Notes under the pieces: generated by a model
What the model saw: only the letters and a program-made list of their open reading frames with translations
The model's database searches: none
What the model was told of the DNA's origin: nothing
Shown here: positions 25,385-34,891 of the stretch, one piece after another
Layout of the letters: every line of letters starts with the position of its first letter
Numbering within the stretch: the stretch's first letter is position 1
Position numbers and translations under genes: made by a program
Assembly (NCBI RefSeq): GCF_003240585.1
Contig: NZ_PCDP01000065.1
Span: 62,001-126,000 of the forward strand
Direction of reading: 5' to 3'
DNA: 64,000 bases
DNA from: Arminella tubonensis
Lineage (GTDB): Bacteria > Pseudomonadota > Alphaproteobacteria > Rhizobiales > Rhizobiaceae

Positions 25385-26047
25385 ATGATGGACGGCACAG
25401 GCGAACAGACAACTCTCCGGGAAAAGGCGTATGAGAGCTTCACGCGTCACCTCCTTGCACGGGATGTTCGCCCGGGACAGTTCATTTCGCAGAGACGGCT
25501 GGTCGAGTTGACAGGGTTGACCCTCGGTGCCATCCGCGAGCTTATCCCGCGGTTGGAAGCCGAGGGTTTAATAAAGACCGTACCACAGCGTGGACTTCAG
25601 ATTGCCCATATCGATCTAAAGCTCATCCGTGAAGCATTTCAGTTGCGCGCCTTTTTGGAGAAGGAGGCCGTTGCGCTCTTCACCCACTCAGCATCCGACG
25701 AAACCATCGCAGGACTTTTGAAGCAGCATCGCGATATTGCCGATGCCATACGCTCCGGCGATGGCTCGCATGAATTGGAGGTTCACGCGCAGGCCGTCGA
25801 CTGGGGCATGCATGACGCGTTCATTGATGCGCTCGGCAACACCATCATTTCGAATGCCTATCGCGTCAATTCGATCAAGATGCGTTTGATCAGCCAGGAC
25901 CGCTTTCGCATCAGCGGGCACGTCGGCCCTGTTATGGGTGAGCACCTGAGAGTGCTTGAGGCGATCGAGAGACGTTCGGTTGAAGATGCCGTCAGTCGCC
26001 TGGTCGAGCATATCAATCACGCAAGGGACCGCGCGCTGGCATTGTGA
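25385..26047 (+). CDS. GntR-family regulator, FCD subfamily (second)
   Basis: A 220-residue regulator with winged HTH (LREKAYESFTRHLLARDV, SQRRLVELTGLTLGAIRELI, VPQRGLQIAHI, residues about 11-77) and an all-helical FCD domain (AFQLRAFLEKEAVALF, with a possible metal-site His in DWGMHDAFIDALGN and GEHLRVLEAI). It sits between the aldolase-family gene and the binding-protein gene of a sugar-type importer and so probably regulates that import-and-cleavage unit. It is distinct from the regulator at 23479. The Met-Met start follows GGCAGGGAT. Confidence 0.88.
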   Translation: MMDGTGEQTTLREKAYESFTRHLLARDVRPGQFISQRRLVELTGLTLGAIRELIPRLEAEGLIKTVPQRGLQIAHIDLKLIREAFQLRAFLEKEAVALFTHSASDETIAGLLKQHRDIADAIRSGDGSHELEVHAQAVDWGMHDAFIDALGNTIISNAYRVNSIKMRLISQDRFRISGHVGPVMGEHLRVLEAIERRSVEDAVSRLVEHINHARDRALAL

Positions 26048-26105
26048 ACACTGCATAAACAGGCCGAGGTGAGGAGATTTCGGCCGCAAAAGGAGGAGGA
26101 GTATC

Positions 26106-27440
26106 ATGTCAACATCTCTGTTCAATCCGACACGACGAACATTTCTTGCCACTTCCGCAGCCGTGGGCGCCGCAGGCCTGCTCGGCATACGACCGGCGTC
26201 GGCTGCCGTTGACTGGAAGCGATTTTCCGGCACGACGCTGGAAGTCAACCTGATCAAAAGTCCGCGAAGCGAAACGATCCTCAAATATCTGAGTGAATTT
26301 GAGGGTATGACCGGCATCAAGGTCAACGCCGAAGCGACACCTGAACAACAACAACGCCAAAAGACCACGATAGAGCTCAGCTCCGGAAAACCAAGTTTCG
26401 ATGTCGTTCATCTGAGCTATCACGTGCAGAAACGCCAGTTCGAAAAGGGTGGCTGGCTTGCCGACATCAGCGGCTTTCTCAAGGACCCGTCGCTGACCGA
26501 TCCGTCGCTGACCGAAAGCGACTTTGCCGACGCCGGCATGCAGTTCGCCAAGGATCCGCAAGGTGTCCTGCGTTCGCTCCCCTTCTCGGTCGACTACTGG
26601 ATCATCTACTGGAACAAGGCACTCTTCGAGAAAAAGGGGCTGGCCTACCCGACGACATTCGACGAGATGGTCACGGCAGCAGAAGCCCTGACCGACCCCT
26701 CGGCCAAGACATACGGCTTTGCAGCCCGAGGCATCAAGAACGCCAATACGCCTGTCTGGACAACTCTTATGCTCGGCTACGGCATGACGCCGATCGGGCC
26801 GGACGGAAAACTGCGAACAACATCACCGGAAGCGGTGGATGCCGCCGCGCTCTATCGACGTCTGATGACCAAGTCCGCACCTCCGGGCGTTTCCGGCTTC
26901 AACTGGGCCGAAGCGCAGTCGGCCTTCCTGCAGGGCAAGGTCGGCATGTGGCTTGACGGCGTCGGCTTCGCGCCGCCGATCGAGAACCCGGACAAGTCGC
27001 GCGTCGTCGGCCAGGTCGGCTATGGCATCATGCCTAAGGGCCCCAAGGCGCAGGCGGCTGCCACGACAGGCGACGGCATCGGCGTCACTTCTGCAAGTCA
27101 GAACAAGGAGGCAGCCTATCTCTTCTGCCAATGGGTGATCTCGCACGAGATGGGCGCGCGCCTGTTGCAGGCAGGCGCCGGCGTGCCCTTCCGCCAGTCG
27201 GTTCTTGAGGACCAAAAAGTCCGCCAGGGTGTCACCATGCCAAGCGCATGGCTGGATGCGGTGGTCGGATCCGGCAAGGTCTCGCAGCTCGCTTTGCCGG
27301 TGATCATCCCGGTAACGGAGTTCCGCGACATCTACGGTGTCAGCCTGACCAACATGATCGGCGGCGCCGACCCGGCAGCGGAACTGAAGACCGCGACCGC
27401 GCAATTCGAACCCGTCTTGGCGCGGAGCGAGCAGGGATAA
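26106..27440 (+). CDS. ABC sugar transporter, substrate-binding protein with Tat-like signal
   Basis: A 444-residue CUT1 solute-binding protein. The N-terminus TRRTFLATSAAVGAAGLLG is a twin-arginine signal (RRTFL) with cleavage near RPASA-AVDWKR, so it is probably exported folded. The mature part has SFDVVHLSYHVQKRQF and FSVDYWIIYWNKALFEKKG, typical of family 1 binding proteins. GGAGGAGG lies 8 bases before the ATG. Its stop overlaps the start of the permease gene by one base, unlike the other importers here, which have a hairpin at this place. The ligand is unknown; the DapA-family neighbour suggests a sugar acid or amino-sugar. Confidence 0.9.
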   Translation: MSTSLFNPTRRTFLATSAAVGAAGLLGIRPASAAVDWKRFSGTTLEVNLIKSPRSETILKYLSEFEGMTGIKVNAEATPEQQQRQKTTIELSSGKPSFDVVHLSYHVQKRQFEKGGWLADISGFLKDPSLTDPSLTESDFADAGMQFAKDPQGVLRSLPFSVDYWIIYWNKALFEKKGLAYPTTFDEMVTAAEALTDPSAKTYGFAARGIKNANTPVWTTLMLGYGMTPIGPDGKLRTTSPEAVDAAALYRRLMTKSAPPGVSGFNWAEAQSAFLQGKVGMWLDGVGFAPPIENPDKSRVVGQVGYGIMPKGPKAQAAATTGDGIGVTSASQNKEAAYLFCQWVISHEMGARLLQAGAGVPFRQSVLEDQKVRQGVTMPSAWLDAVVGSGKVSQLALPVIIPVTEFRDIYGVSLTNMIGGADPAAELKTATAQFEPVLARSEQG

Positions 27441-28378
27441 TGGCCTCGGTGAGCATCGACGACGCCTCAGCCGCTGATACGCGAGCAAACAGGAGCAAGC
27501 CCAGACGGCTTGCTCCCAATTATTGGCCTTTCGTCATTCCAGCCTTGGTCGTGATTGCTGCCGTCATCGTCTTTCCATGGATTTTCACCTTGTGGATGAG
27601 CGTTAATCGGTGGACGCTCGGCCAGTCACAAAGCTTCGTCGGGTGGGACAACTATCTGCGTCTTGCGGTAGACGCCCGCTTCTGGGGTTCGCTTTGGCAC
27701 ACAGTGCTTTACACGTCGCTATCCGTCATCGCGCCTCTGTTTCTCGGCACCCTGGCCGCCCTGATATTCGATGCGGAACTTCCACTGCGCGGCTTTCTGC
27801 GCGCCATCTTCGTCATGCCAATGATGGCGACGCCGGTTGCCATCGCGCTGGTCTGGACGATGATGTTCCACCCACAGCTCGGTGTCCTGAACTATTTGCT
27901 CTCCATCGTCGGAATCGGCCCTCAGGAGTGGATTTACAATCAGTTCAGCGTCATCCCTTCGCTGGTTCTCGTCGAGACCTGGCAGTGGACGCCGCTGGTG
28001 ATGTTGATTGTGTTGGGCGGTCTGGCGGCGGTGCCGCGTGAGCCCTATGAAAGTGCGGAGATCGACGGCGCCAACGCGTGGCAAAAATTCCGCTACCTGA
28101 CACTGCCGATGATCGCTCCGTTTTTAATGATCGCGGTGATCATCCGCAGCATCGATGCCGTCAAGAGCTTCGACATCATTTATGCGATGACGCAGGGCGG
28201 GCCGGGGACGGCCTCGGAAACGATCAACATCTATCTCTATAACACCGCCTTCTCCTACTACGACATCGGCTACGGCTCGGCCATGGCCGTTGTGTTCTTC
28301 ATCTTTATCGTGGCGCTCTCCTTCGTTCTTCTGATGGTGCGGCAGCGGGCGAAATGGTCGGATGCGGAGGGACATTGA
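27440..28378 (+). CDS. ABC sugar transporter, permease (MalF type)
   Basis: A 312-residue CUT1 permease with six membrane segments (WPFVIPALVVIAAVIVFPWI near residue 35) and the EAA loop ESAEIDGANAWQKFRYL (about 203-219). KSFDIIYAMTQGGPGTASE near residue 242 is the usual first-permease signature. The ATG at 27440 shares its A with the stop of the binding-protein gene and follows GCAGGGAT, so the two are coupled; longer in-frame starts lie inside that gene. It precedes its partner permease with no gap. Confidence 0.9.
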   Translation: MASVSIDDASAADTRANRSKPRRLAPNYWPFVIPALVVIAAVIVFPWIFTLWMSVNRWTLGQSQSFVGWDNYLRLAVDARFWGSLWHTVLYTSLSVIAPLFLGTLAALIFDAELPLRGFLRAIFVMPMMATPVAIALVWTMMFHPQLGVLNYLLSIVGIGPQEWIYNQFSVIPSLVLVETWQWTPLVMLIVLGGLAAVPREPYESAEIDGANAWQKFRYLTLPMIAPFLMIAVIIRSIDAVKSFDIIYAMTQGGPGTASETINIYLYNTAFSYYDIGYGSAMAVVFFIFIVALSFVLLMVRQRAKWSDAEGH

Positions 28379-28379
28379 C

Positions 28380-29201
28380 ATGAAGCGCAAGACCCTGGAC
28401 CGCATCGGGATTTTCTTCGTGGCGCTGGTAATGGTGTCGCCTGCAGTCCTATTTTTCCTCTGGATGATTTCCCTTTCGCTCAAATATGAGATCGACAACG
28501 GTGCCTATCCTCCCATCTTCATTCCGGACAGAATAGCCTGGTCGAACTACCTCAAGGTCTTCCAGGAAAACAGCTTCTTCCTCTACCTCTGGAATTCGGT
28601 GCTGGTCACTGGCGGCGCCACCTTGCTCGCTCTTTTGATCGGCGTCCCGGCCGGCTACGGCATCGCGCGGCTAAAGGCGGAAAAGTCCGCGGCGATCATC
28701 ATGATTGCCCGGATGACGCCGGGGCTTTCATTCCTCATTCCACTCTTTCTTCTGTTTCAGTGGTTGGGTCTTCTCGGCACGCTCTGGCCGCAAATCATCA
28801 TTCATCTCGTCGTCACAGTGCCGATCGTGGTCTGGATCATGATCGGCTATTTCGAAACGACGCCGATGGAGCTGGAGGAGGCGGCCAGTATTGACGGGGC
28901 GACGCCATGGCAGGTTTTCCGTCTCGTGGCGCTGCCGATCGCCAGGCCCGGTATCGTCGTCGCCTTCATCCTTTCCGTCATTTTCTCGTGGAACAACTTC
29001 GTCTTCGGTATCGTCCTGGCGAGCCGCGAGACAAGAACGCTCCCGGTCGCGGTCTACAACATGCTTTCCTTCGAACAGGTCAGCTGGGGACCGTTGGCCG
29101 CCGCCGCGCTCATTGTGACCTTGCCCGTGCTGGTGCTGACCATGTTCGCGCAAAAGCAGATTGTCGCCGGATTGACGGCGGGTGCAGTCAAGGGCGGCTA
29201 A
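28380..29201 (+). CDS. ABC sugar transporter, permease (MalG type)
   Basis: A 273-residue second CUT1 permease with six membrane segments, the EAA loop EAASIDGATPWQVFRLV (about 168-184) and the standard end QKQIVAGLTAGAVKGG. The ATG at 28380 has GGAGGG 7 bases upstream and immediately follows the previous stop; an in-frame ATG at 28362 would overlap that site and is less likely. Confidence 0.9.
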   Translation: MKRKTLDRIGIFFVALVMVSPAVLFFLWMISLSLKYEIDNGAYPPIFIPDRIAWSNYLKVFQENSFFLYLWNSVLVTGGATLLALLIGVPAGYGIARLKAEKSAAIIMIARMTPGLSFLIPLFLLFQWLGLLGTLWPQIIIHLVVTVPIVVWIMIGYFETTPMELEEAASIDGATPWQVFRLVALPIARPGIVVAFILSVIFSWNNFVFGIVLASRETRTLPVAVYNMLSFEQVSWGPLAAAALIVTLPVLVLTMFAQKQIVAGLTAGAVKGG

Positions 29202-29226
29202 TCTTCATTCAGGGCAGGGAACAACA

Positions 29227-30285
29227 ATGGCACCGGTCAATATACAGAACGTCCAGAAACGCTTCGGCGCGATCAAGGTCATCCACGATATCAGCGTGGA
29301 AATCGCCGATGGCGAGTTCGTGGTCCTCGTCGGTCCATCCGGCTGCGGCAAGTCCACCTTGTTGCGGATGATCGCCGGTCTCGAGGAGGTGAGTGACGGG
29401 GAAATCCGCATCGGTGCCCGCGAGGTCAGCAATCTGCCGGCCCGAGATCGCAACATTGCCATGGTGTTCCAGAACTACGCACTTTATCCGCACATGACGG
29501 TTGCCGATAACATGGGTTTTGCGTTGAAGCTGAAGAAGGTCGATCCAAGCGACACGGCCGGCCGGGTCGGGAAGGCAGCGGCCATTCTCGGCCTTGAGAA
29601 GCTGCTCGATCGCTATCCTCGCCAGCTTTCCGGAGGTCAGCGTCAGCGCGTCGCCATGGGCCGGGCGCTGGTGCGCGATCCGCAGGTCTTCCTGTTCGAC
29701 GAACCGCTCTCCAATCTGGACGCCAAGCTCCGGGTACAGATGCGTGGCGAGATCAAGGCCATGCATCAGCGGATCGGCACGACGACGATTTACGTGACGC
29801 ATGATCAGATTGAGGCCATGACGATGGCCGACAAGATCGTCGTGATGCATGATGGGCTGGTCGAGCAGATCGGCACGCCGCTTGATCTCTACGATCGACC
29901 GGTCAATCTCTTCGTTGCCGGCTTCATCGGCTCGCCCGCCATGAATTTGATCGATGGGCACGTCGAAGAGGGCGTTTTCCGCTCGTCGGCTGGTCTCTCC
30001 CTGCCGCTGCCGGACGGCGTGTCAACCTCTGACATTGGCGGTCGCGATCTGGTCTATGGTATTCGTCCGGAGCATATTCGCGCCGGCGGCGATGGCATGC
30101 AGGGAAAGGTCGACATCGCCGAGGGAACGGGATCTGAGATTTACGCCCGGATCGACTGCGCGGGTCAGCCGGTTTCGTGCCTGTTTCGCGATCGGCTCAA
30201 TATCCGCCACGGCGACAATATCGTCATCACGGTTGACCGGTCCTCGGTTCATCTCTTCGACAAGGCCACCGGCAAACGCCTTTGA
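29227..30285 (+). CDS. ABC sugar transporter, ATP-binding protein (UgpC/MalK type)
   Basis: A 352-residue ATPase closely resembling the one at 11165. Walker A GPSGCGKST (about residues 37-45), signature LSGGQRQRVAMGR (about 134-146), Walker B FLFDEPLSNLD, switch His in YVTHDQIEAM, and a C-terminal TOBE domain (MNLIDGHVEEG, YGIRPEHIRAGG). CAGGGAACAAC precedes the ATG at 29227. It ends the importer operon; the next gene is convergent, 84 bases away. Confidence 0.92.
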   Translation: MAPVNIQNVQKRFGAIKVIHDISVEIADGEFVVLVGPSGCGKSTLLRMIAGLEEVSDGEIRIGAREVSNLPARDRNIAMVFQNYALYPHMTVADNMGFALKLKKVDPSDTAGRVGKAAAILGLEKLLDRYPRQLSGGQRQRVAMGRALVRDPQVFLFDEPLSNLDAKLRVQMRGEIKAMHQRIGTTTIYVTHDQIEAMTMADKIVVMHDGLVEQIGTPLDLYDRPVNLFVAGFIGSPAMNLIDGHVEEGVFRSSAGLSLPLPDGVSTSDIGGRDLVYGIRPEHIRAGGDGMQGKVDIAEGTGSEIYARIDCAGQPVSCLFRDRLNIRHGDNIVITVDRSSVHLFDKATGKRL

Positions 30286-30369
30286 CGCCGGATCGGGTCC
30301 CCAATGCATGAGTTGCAAGGACATCCGGACTGGTTGGAGCCCGGATTGAGAATGGCCCCGGCTACGGTC

Positions 30370-33300
30370 TCAACCTTTAGGCCGTGATAGATTTGCGAGC
30401 CTGTCGATCGTCTTTTGCTCCCACATTCCTGCGCCTTGATGGCGGGCAAACTCGATCGCTTTGCGAAAATGCTCCTCGATATCTTCCGCGGCCGGATTGG
30501 CGCGCAGGTGCACTTCGGCATCGAGCCTCAGCAATTCAGCTGTGAAGTAATTTTCGCCCGTATTGCCAACCAGCTCCAACGCCTGGTCTATCGTGGCCGC
30601 GGCACTCGCGATATCGCCCGTTTCCAGATAGCAGTCCGCAAGCAGACCCAGATAACAGGACTTGTCGATCTCCTGTTCGCCAAGATTGTCACAGGTCTTC
30701 CGCATCTTCTCGAGGCCATTTGCATCGCCATCTCTGCGGACCATCACCAGGCCGTGAAAGAATGAGGCCATGTTCAACCACATGCGAAATCCATTCTCCT
30801 CCGCCAGCGGGATCAACTCGTCAATCATGTCTCGAAGGGGCGTGATTTCGTTTCGAAGGGCCCGCAGAATACAGCCGTTGCCAAGGCAGGCAGCAAGCCT
30901 GTAGGCGGAATGCTGACGAGCGTTGCGTTCCGCAGCGCGGTACAGATCCAGTGCTCTCTGATCAGAGCCGATCAGTTGTAGCGTCCAAGACAGATAAAGC
31001 ATCGTCATGCTCGGGAAGTCGCTGCCGATCTCATCCGCCCGGGTTTCATAACGAAGTGATTGTTCAAGATAGTCGCGCGCTTGTTCCAGATGACCCTGCG
31101 CGAAAAGGCTCATCCCCTTGAATTGCAGCCCCAGAACGAGTGCTTTGAGATTGTCGCGATTCCTGCCGATGTCGAGCAGCTGGTCGCTTGCCCACTCTGC
31201 GTCGGCAAAGCGGGCTGAATTGAAAGCTGTGCCGAACAGCCCATCGAGAGCGCGGATCGGAGCATCGGAATCCTCCAGCTTTTCGCTGAGCCGCAGCACG
31301 TTTCTATAGGCAGCGCTCGCCTCCTCGGTGACATAACCGAAAGTGGCGTAGAGCACATCGCCGCGTTCCAGCTCAAGACGCAGTGCTCTTTGATCGCGTT
31401 CAGGCGAAGCGGGCACCCTGGCAAGGCATTGTAGACCGTTGGCAAACATGTTCGCCGCTTCCACCTTGGCCCATGTCTTGCCGATATTGAGCCCAGCCTC
31501 CAGCCAATAGTCGGCCGATTGCTCAAACAGCGCCGCCTCGGCAAAGTGTTGGGCGAGCACTTCAGGGTGTTCTGCGGCCAACTTTGGATGGATGAGCGTG
31601 ATGGCCTGGGCAACATTTTCGTGGAGTTCCCGGTAGCGTTCCCGCAAGAGGGTATCGCGCGCAGCCTCTTGCAGCAGCACATGCGTGAAGGTGTAGCATT
31701 GCCTGCCGGTCACCAGTTGTGTTGCAATCAGTCCAGCTGCCACAAGACGCCGTAGCGAGGAATTCAGCGCGGCAGACGAAAGACCGCAAAGATGGGCGAG
31801 CAACTCCTGATCAAATTCGCGTCCGATGACGGCTGCAATTTGTGCGATGATCTTACCAGAGCCCAATTTATCCAGTCGCGAGAGAAGAGAAGATTGCAGC
31901 GAGCTCGGAACGCCGACTGCGAGCTCCGGCGAAGCTGGCTCCACACGATCGAGAGAAAGCCCTGTCTCCAGCGCGGCACGCGCTAGTTCCTCGACGTAGA
32001 GCGGCACGCCCTCAGCCTTGTTCAGTACCGAAACGCTGGTTTCATCTGGCAAGCCCTTGCCTTTAGCAATTCTGGAAACAAGTATGTTGGCCTCTTCGTC
32101 ACTCAGGCGCGCCAGCCTGATCTCGTGCACGGTTCCGGTTTCGGGCGGAGTCCGCAGCTGTTTTTCGCGGGTGGTGATCAGGATCAGCATGGGGACAGAT
32201 GTCGCTTCTCCGATCAGCGTCGCCAGAACAGCGCTCGAAGACGGGTCAATCCATTGCTCATCCTCGATCGACAGCAGCACCGGATTGGTCCGAGAAACAG
32301 AGTGCAACCAGTCAATCAGGATCCTGTGTGAAACGCCGCGCTGGCGCACGGACGTAAGCTCAGACGGCGGGTAGCGTGACTGATCGATCGATAGCAATCC
32401 TGCAAATATCGGCACGGAGTCGGACAGGGGAACATCGCTGAGCGCGAGTATAGCTGCGAGCTTCTCCAGACTTGCTTGCGCCGGCTCGTTGCCGCTTATG
32501 CCGGCGTAGCGTTTGAGGAGCGCAAGGAATGGGAACAAGGCGCTGTTGGAATATGCGCTTGAGCACTGGAGCGTCAGATAGGTACATTGCGGGATGCGGC
32601 GGCGGATTTCGAAAATCAACCGAGACTTTCCAATCCCGGGCTCACCGGAGATCAACACGGCCTCACCACGATGGACGGCAACCACTTTGTTCCAGAGATC
32701 GAGCGCCTGCGACATCTCAGAGCGGCGACCGACCAGGTCGGTCAAGCGCGTTCGCTTTGCAAACCGATTTTCGAGAACGCGCGCCTTCTCGACCCGCCAA
32801 ACCTGCACCTCATGCGGGAATCCCTTGAGCGATCGTGCTCCGAGGTCGGTAAATTCAAATGTGCCGGCGGCACTTTCGCGGGTCTTTTGATCTGTCAGTA
32901 TGGTTTGCGGATCGGCGAGGGCCTGGAGCCTTTGCGCAAGATTGGGGATGGACCCCAGGGCGACCGTGGAGACGCCCGCGGGTGCGCCGAGAAAGTCCCC
33001 CACGACGACCAATCCGCTGGCAATTCCGATGCGAACCCGCAGCGGCGGCCCCTCGGGCACCGCGATCTTCGGCACGACTCCGATGATATCCAGCGCGAGC
33101 TCGATGGCTCGTTCCGCGTCATCCTCCTCCGCGATGGGGTAGCCAAACAGGGCTTGGAAAGCATCGCCGATATAGTTCGCCGCGATCCCGTTGTGACTTC
33201 TCACGGCGTTGGCGCAACGCGCCAGAAAAGTTCGCGTCAGTTTGCTGAAGTCTTCCGGATCCAGCCGAACCGCATATTCGGTCGAGCCGACCAGGTCGCA

Positions 33301-33540
33301 GAACAGGATTGTCAATTGACGGCGCTCGACTGAGGTCGAGGGCATTTTGCTGGTCTCTTCCTCGTTCAATCGCCTGATGCCGGCCAGAATTTTTCGGCGT
33401 GGACCCAGCGGGATCTGCATCTCCTGCAGATCCTTGTCCGAAAGGAGACGGAGGCTGTCGAGGTCGACCTGGCATTGGGCGAACACCTCGCCAAGGTGAT
33501 CGAGCCCGAGTTGACCTAGCCATTTGCCAACGGCATCCAT
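30370..33540 (-). CDS. SAM domain - class III nucleotide cyclase - AAA ATPase - TPR signalling protein
   Basis: A roughly 1056-residue cytosolic signalling protein. Residues 1-60 form a sterile-alpha-motif domain (AVGKWLGQLGLDHLGEVFAQ, then LGPRRKILAGIRRL). A class III adenylate/guanylate cyclase domain follows, with metal-binding Asp in LTILFCDLVGSTEYA and YIGDAFQALFGYP and the transition-state Asn/Arg in GSIPNLAQRLQAL. Next comes an AAA-type ATPase domain (Walker A GEPGIGKSRLIFEI, Walker B-like LLSIEDEQWID), and the last 450 residues are TPR-like helical repeats. This order is common in rhizobial multi-domain cyclases, which are thought to sense through the ATPase/TPR part and make cAMP. 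The ATG at 33540 with GGGGA upstream starts just before the SAM domain; an in-frame ATG 201 bases earlier adds an unconserved stretch. Confidence 0.88.
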   Translation of the reverse strand: MDAVGKWLGQLGLDHLGEVFAQCQVDLDSLRLLSDKDLQEMQIPLGPRRKILAGIRRLNEEETSKMPSTSVERRQLTILFCDLVGSTEYAVRLDPEDFSKLTRTFLARCANAVRSHNGIAANYIGDAFQALFGYPIAEEDDAERAIELALDIIGVVPKIAVPEGPPLRVRIGIASGLVVVGDFLGAPAGVSTVALGSIPNLAQRLQALADPQTILTDQKTRESAAGTFEFTDLGARSLKGFPHEVQVWRVEKARVLENRFAKRTRLTDLVGRRSEMSQALDLWNKVVAVHRGEAVLISGEPGIGKSRLIFEIRRRIPQCTYLTLQCSSAYSNSALFPFLALLKRYAGISGNEPAQASLEKLAAILALSDVPLSDSVPIFAGLLSIDQSRYPPSELTSVRQRGVSHRILIDWLHSVSRTNPVLLSIEDEQWIDPSSSAVLATLIGEATSVPMLILITTREKQLRTPPETGTVHEIRLARLSDEEANILVSRIAKGKGLPDETSVSVLNKAEGVPLYVEELARAALETGLSLDRVEPASPELAVGVPSSLQSSLLSRLDKLGSGKIIAQIAAVIGREFDQELLAHLCGLSSAALNSSLRRLVAAGLIATQLVTGRQCYTFTHVLLQEAARDTLLRERYRELHENVAQAITLIHPKLAAEHPEVLAQHFAEAALFEQSADYWLEAGLNIGKTWAKVEAANMFANGLQCLARVPASPERDQRALRLELERGDVLYATFGYVTEEASAAYRNVLRLSEKLEDSDAPIRALDGLFGTAFNSARFADAEWASDQLLDIGRNRDNLKALVLGLQFKGMSLFAQGHLEQARDYLEQSLRYETRADEIGSDFPSMTMLYLSWTLQLIGSDQRALDLYRAAERNARQHSAYRLAACLGNGCILRALRNEITPLRDMIDELIPLAEENGFRMWLNMASFFHGLVMVRRDGDANGLEKMRKTCDNLGEQEIDKSCYLGLLADCYLETGDIASAAATIDQALELVGNTGENYFTAELLRLDAEVHLRANPAAEDIEEHFRKAIEFARHQGAGMWEQKTIDRLANLSRPKG

Positions 33541-34222
33541 CGAATTCCCCAGTGAAACAGTGTGTATTTCGAGCACTTTTCTTTGCGGGTATCCTCGAAC
33601 GAAAATAGCATCTCCGAGTGTTGTTGCCCAAGTCATTTGGGCGTGTCTTACGGTTTCACCGAGATGCCTGCTGTCAATTGCACAAAACGTCGGCGTAAAG
33701 GAGCTCGCCTTTTTCCGCATATGCAATGCAGCTATGGTCAAAGCAGAACCCCTCCGGAAGAATGCGGGCTAGGTATCGCCTGTTGCATGTGGCTGGCAGG
33801 TCGACGCTGAACTCACGCAAATCAGTCGAGGGCGCCGGCTCGGTGAACTTTGAATGTCCAAAATACGTGACATTCCGGATGAGTACGGCGGTGCCCGAGG
33901 CTCCGACCTTGCCATCGATCACGGTGAAATTCTTGTCCGTTGCCTCGCCCTGATTTGGGTCGTCGCTCTGCAAAGGCGCAGCACGCGATGGCGGGATAGC
34001 TGGCAAAGCCGACAGATCATTGCCATCCACGGGAAGCATCCAGGGGTGGACTTGCCGGGTCCCGAGCGCTGCGTCCAATTCGTCCGGTGCGAGTATATTT
34101 CGTTCAATTTCAGCCGCTCGGCACGGACTTGAAGAAGCTGAGCCCAGGGGATCAGAAACAGACGGCTCCTGGCCAATGGCATCCGGCGCGAAGCTCTGTC
34201 CTGTGGCCTGGGTCGTCAATGT
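33541..34222. other. 682-base stretch without a confidently assigned gene
   Basis: Between the giant cyclase gene and the small cyclase gene. One leftward open frame of about 200 codons (33674-34282) contains a CTECH haem-c-type motif followed by a weakly cytochrome-like segment, but it lacks a signal peptide and a clear ribosome-binding site, runs into the promoter of the giant cyclase and overlaps the small cyclase frame. It may be a decayed gene. Confidence 0.4.
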
Positions 34223-34786
34223 ATGACATTCCGTGCAATTGCCCGTCGGATCACGCACCGTCTTTGCCTGCTGAAGCTCCATCGCCCAATCCTCTTCACC
34301 GATATCGTCGGCTCGACCGAGATGACATCGCGTCTCGGCGACCGGATGGCGACCGACCTGATCAGGGCGCATGATGCCGTGGTGCGCAGGTGCCTAGGCC
34401 AATGCTCGGGCCGGGAGGTAATGCATACCGGCGACGGGATCATGGCCACGTTCGCCTCGACATGCGCAGCCGTTGATTGCGCAAGGATGATCCAGGGGGA
34501 ATTTGAACGTTACAACCGGGCAAATCCTGAGCCTATACATTTTCGTATCGGGCTTGATAGGGGGGAGCCCGTCGAGGACAGCAACGACCTGTTCGGCTCC
34601 ACAATGCAACTTGCTGCACGATTGGGCGCCGCCGCAGCCAGCGACCAGATCCTTGTTTCGGAAAACATTCTTCGGGAATATGGCGCCGCTGATCCTTTCG
34701 CCCACGCAACGCGCCGCAAACTGAAGGGCTTTTCAAAGCCGGTTCTGGCCTTCCGATGTGACTGGGCTGAGGCCAGGGGAGATTGA
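34223..34786 (+). CDS. Small class III adenylate/guanylate cyclase-domain protein
   Basis: A 187-residue protein consisting of one cyclase catalytic domain from about residue 20. The first metal Asp is in ILFTDIVGSTEMTSRLGD, the second in MHTGDGIMATF, and the Asn/Arg position is occupied by STMQLAARLGAAA, where the usual Asn is replaced by Gln-Leu context. The C-terminus KLKGFSKPVLAFRCDW is standard. It resembles the C-terminal half of cyclases that carry an N-terminal DUF4242-type domain; that domain is not found upstream in any frame, so this is either a short version or a truncated one. The first 20 residues are unconserved and the true start may differ. No clear ribosome-binding site is seen. 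Confidence 0.7.
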   Translation: MTFRAIARRITHRLCLLKLHRPILFTDIVGSTEMTSRLGDRMATDLIRAHDAVVRRCLGQCSGREVMHTGDGIMATFASTCAAVDCARMIQGEFERYNRANPEPIHFRIGLDRGEPVEDSNDLFGSTMQLAARLGAAAASDQILVSENILREYGAADPFAHATRRKLKGFSKPVLAFRCDWAEARGD

Positions 34787-34891
34787 TGACTTTCGGGTGG
34801 TGCACCGGCGCTGAAGTAGTCGCGTAAAAGTGAGTTCAAGAACAGAACGAGATCGGTAGTCTGAACTATGCAGACGAGAGAGGAGTTCCCC

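Noticed and set aside
26062..26085. Inverted repeat GGCCGA/TCGGCC before the Tat-signal binding-protein gene
   Set aside because: A 6-base stem with a 12-base loop and no T-run; not convincing as a terminator or operator.
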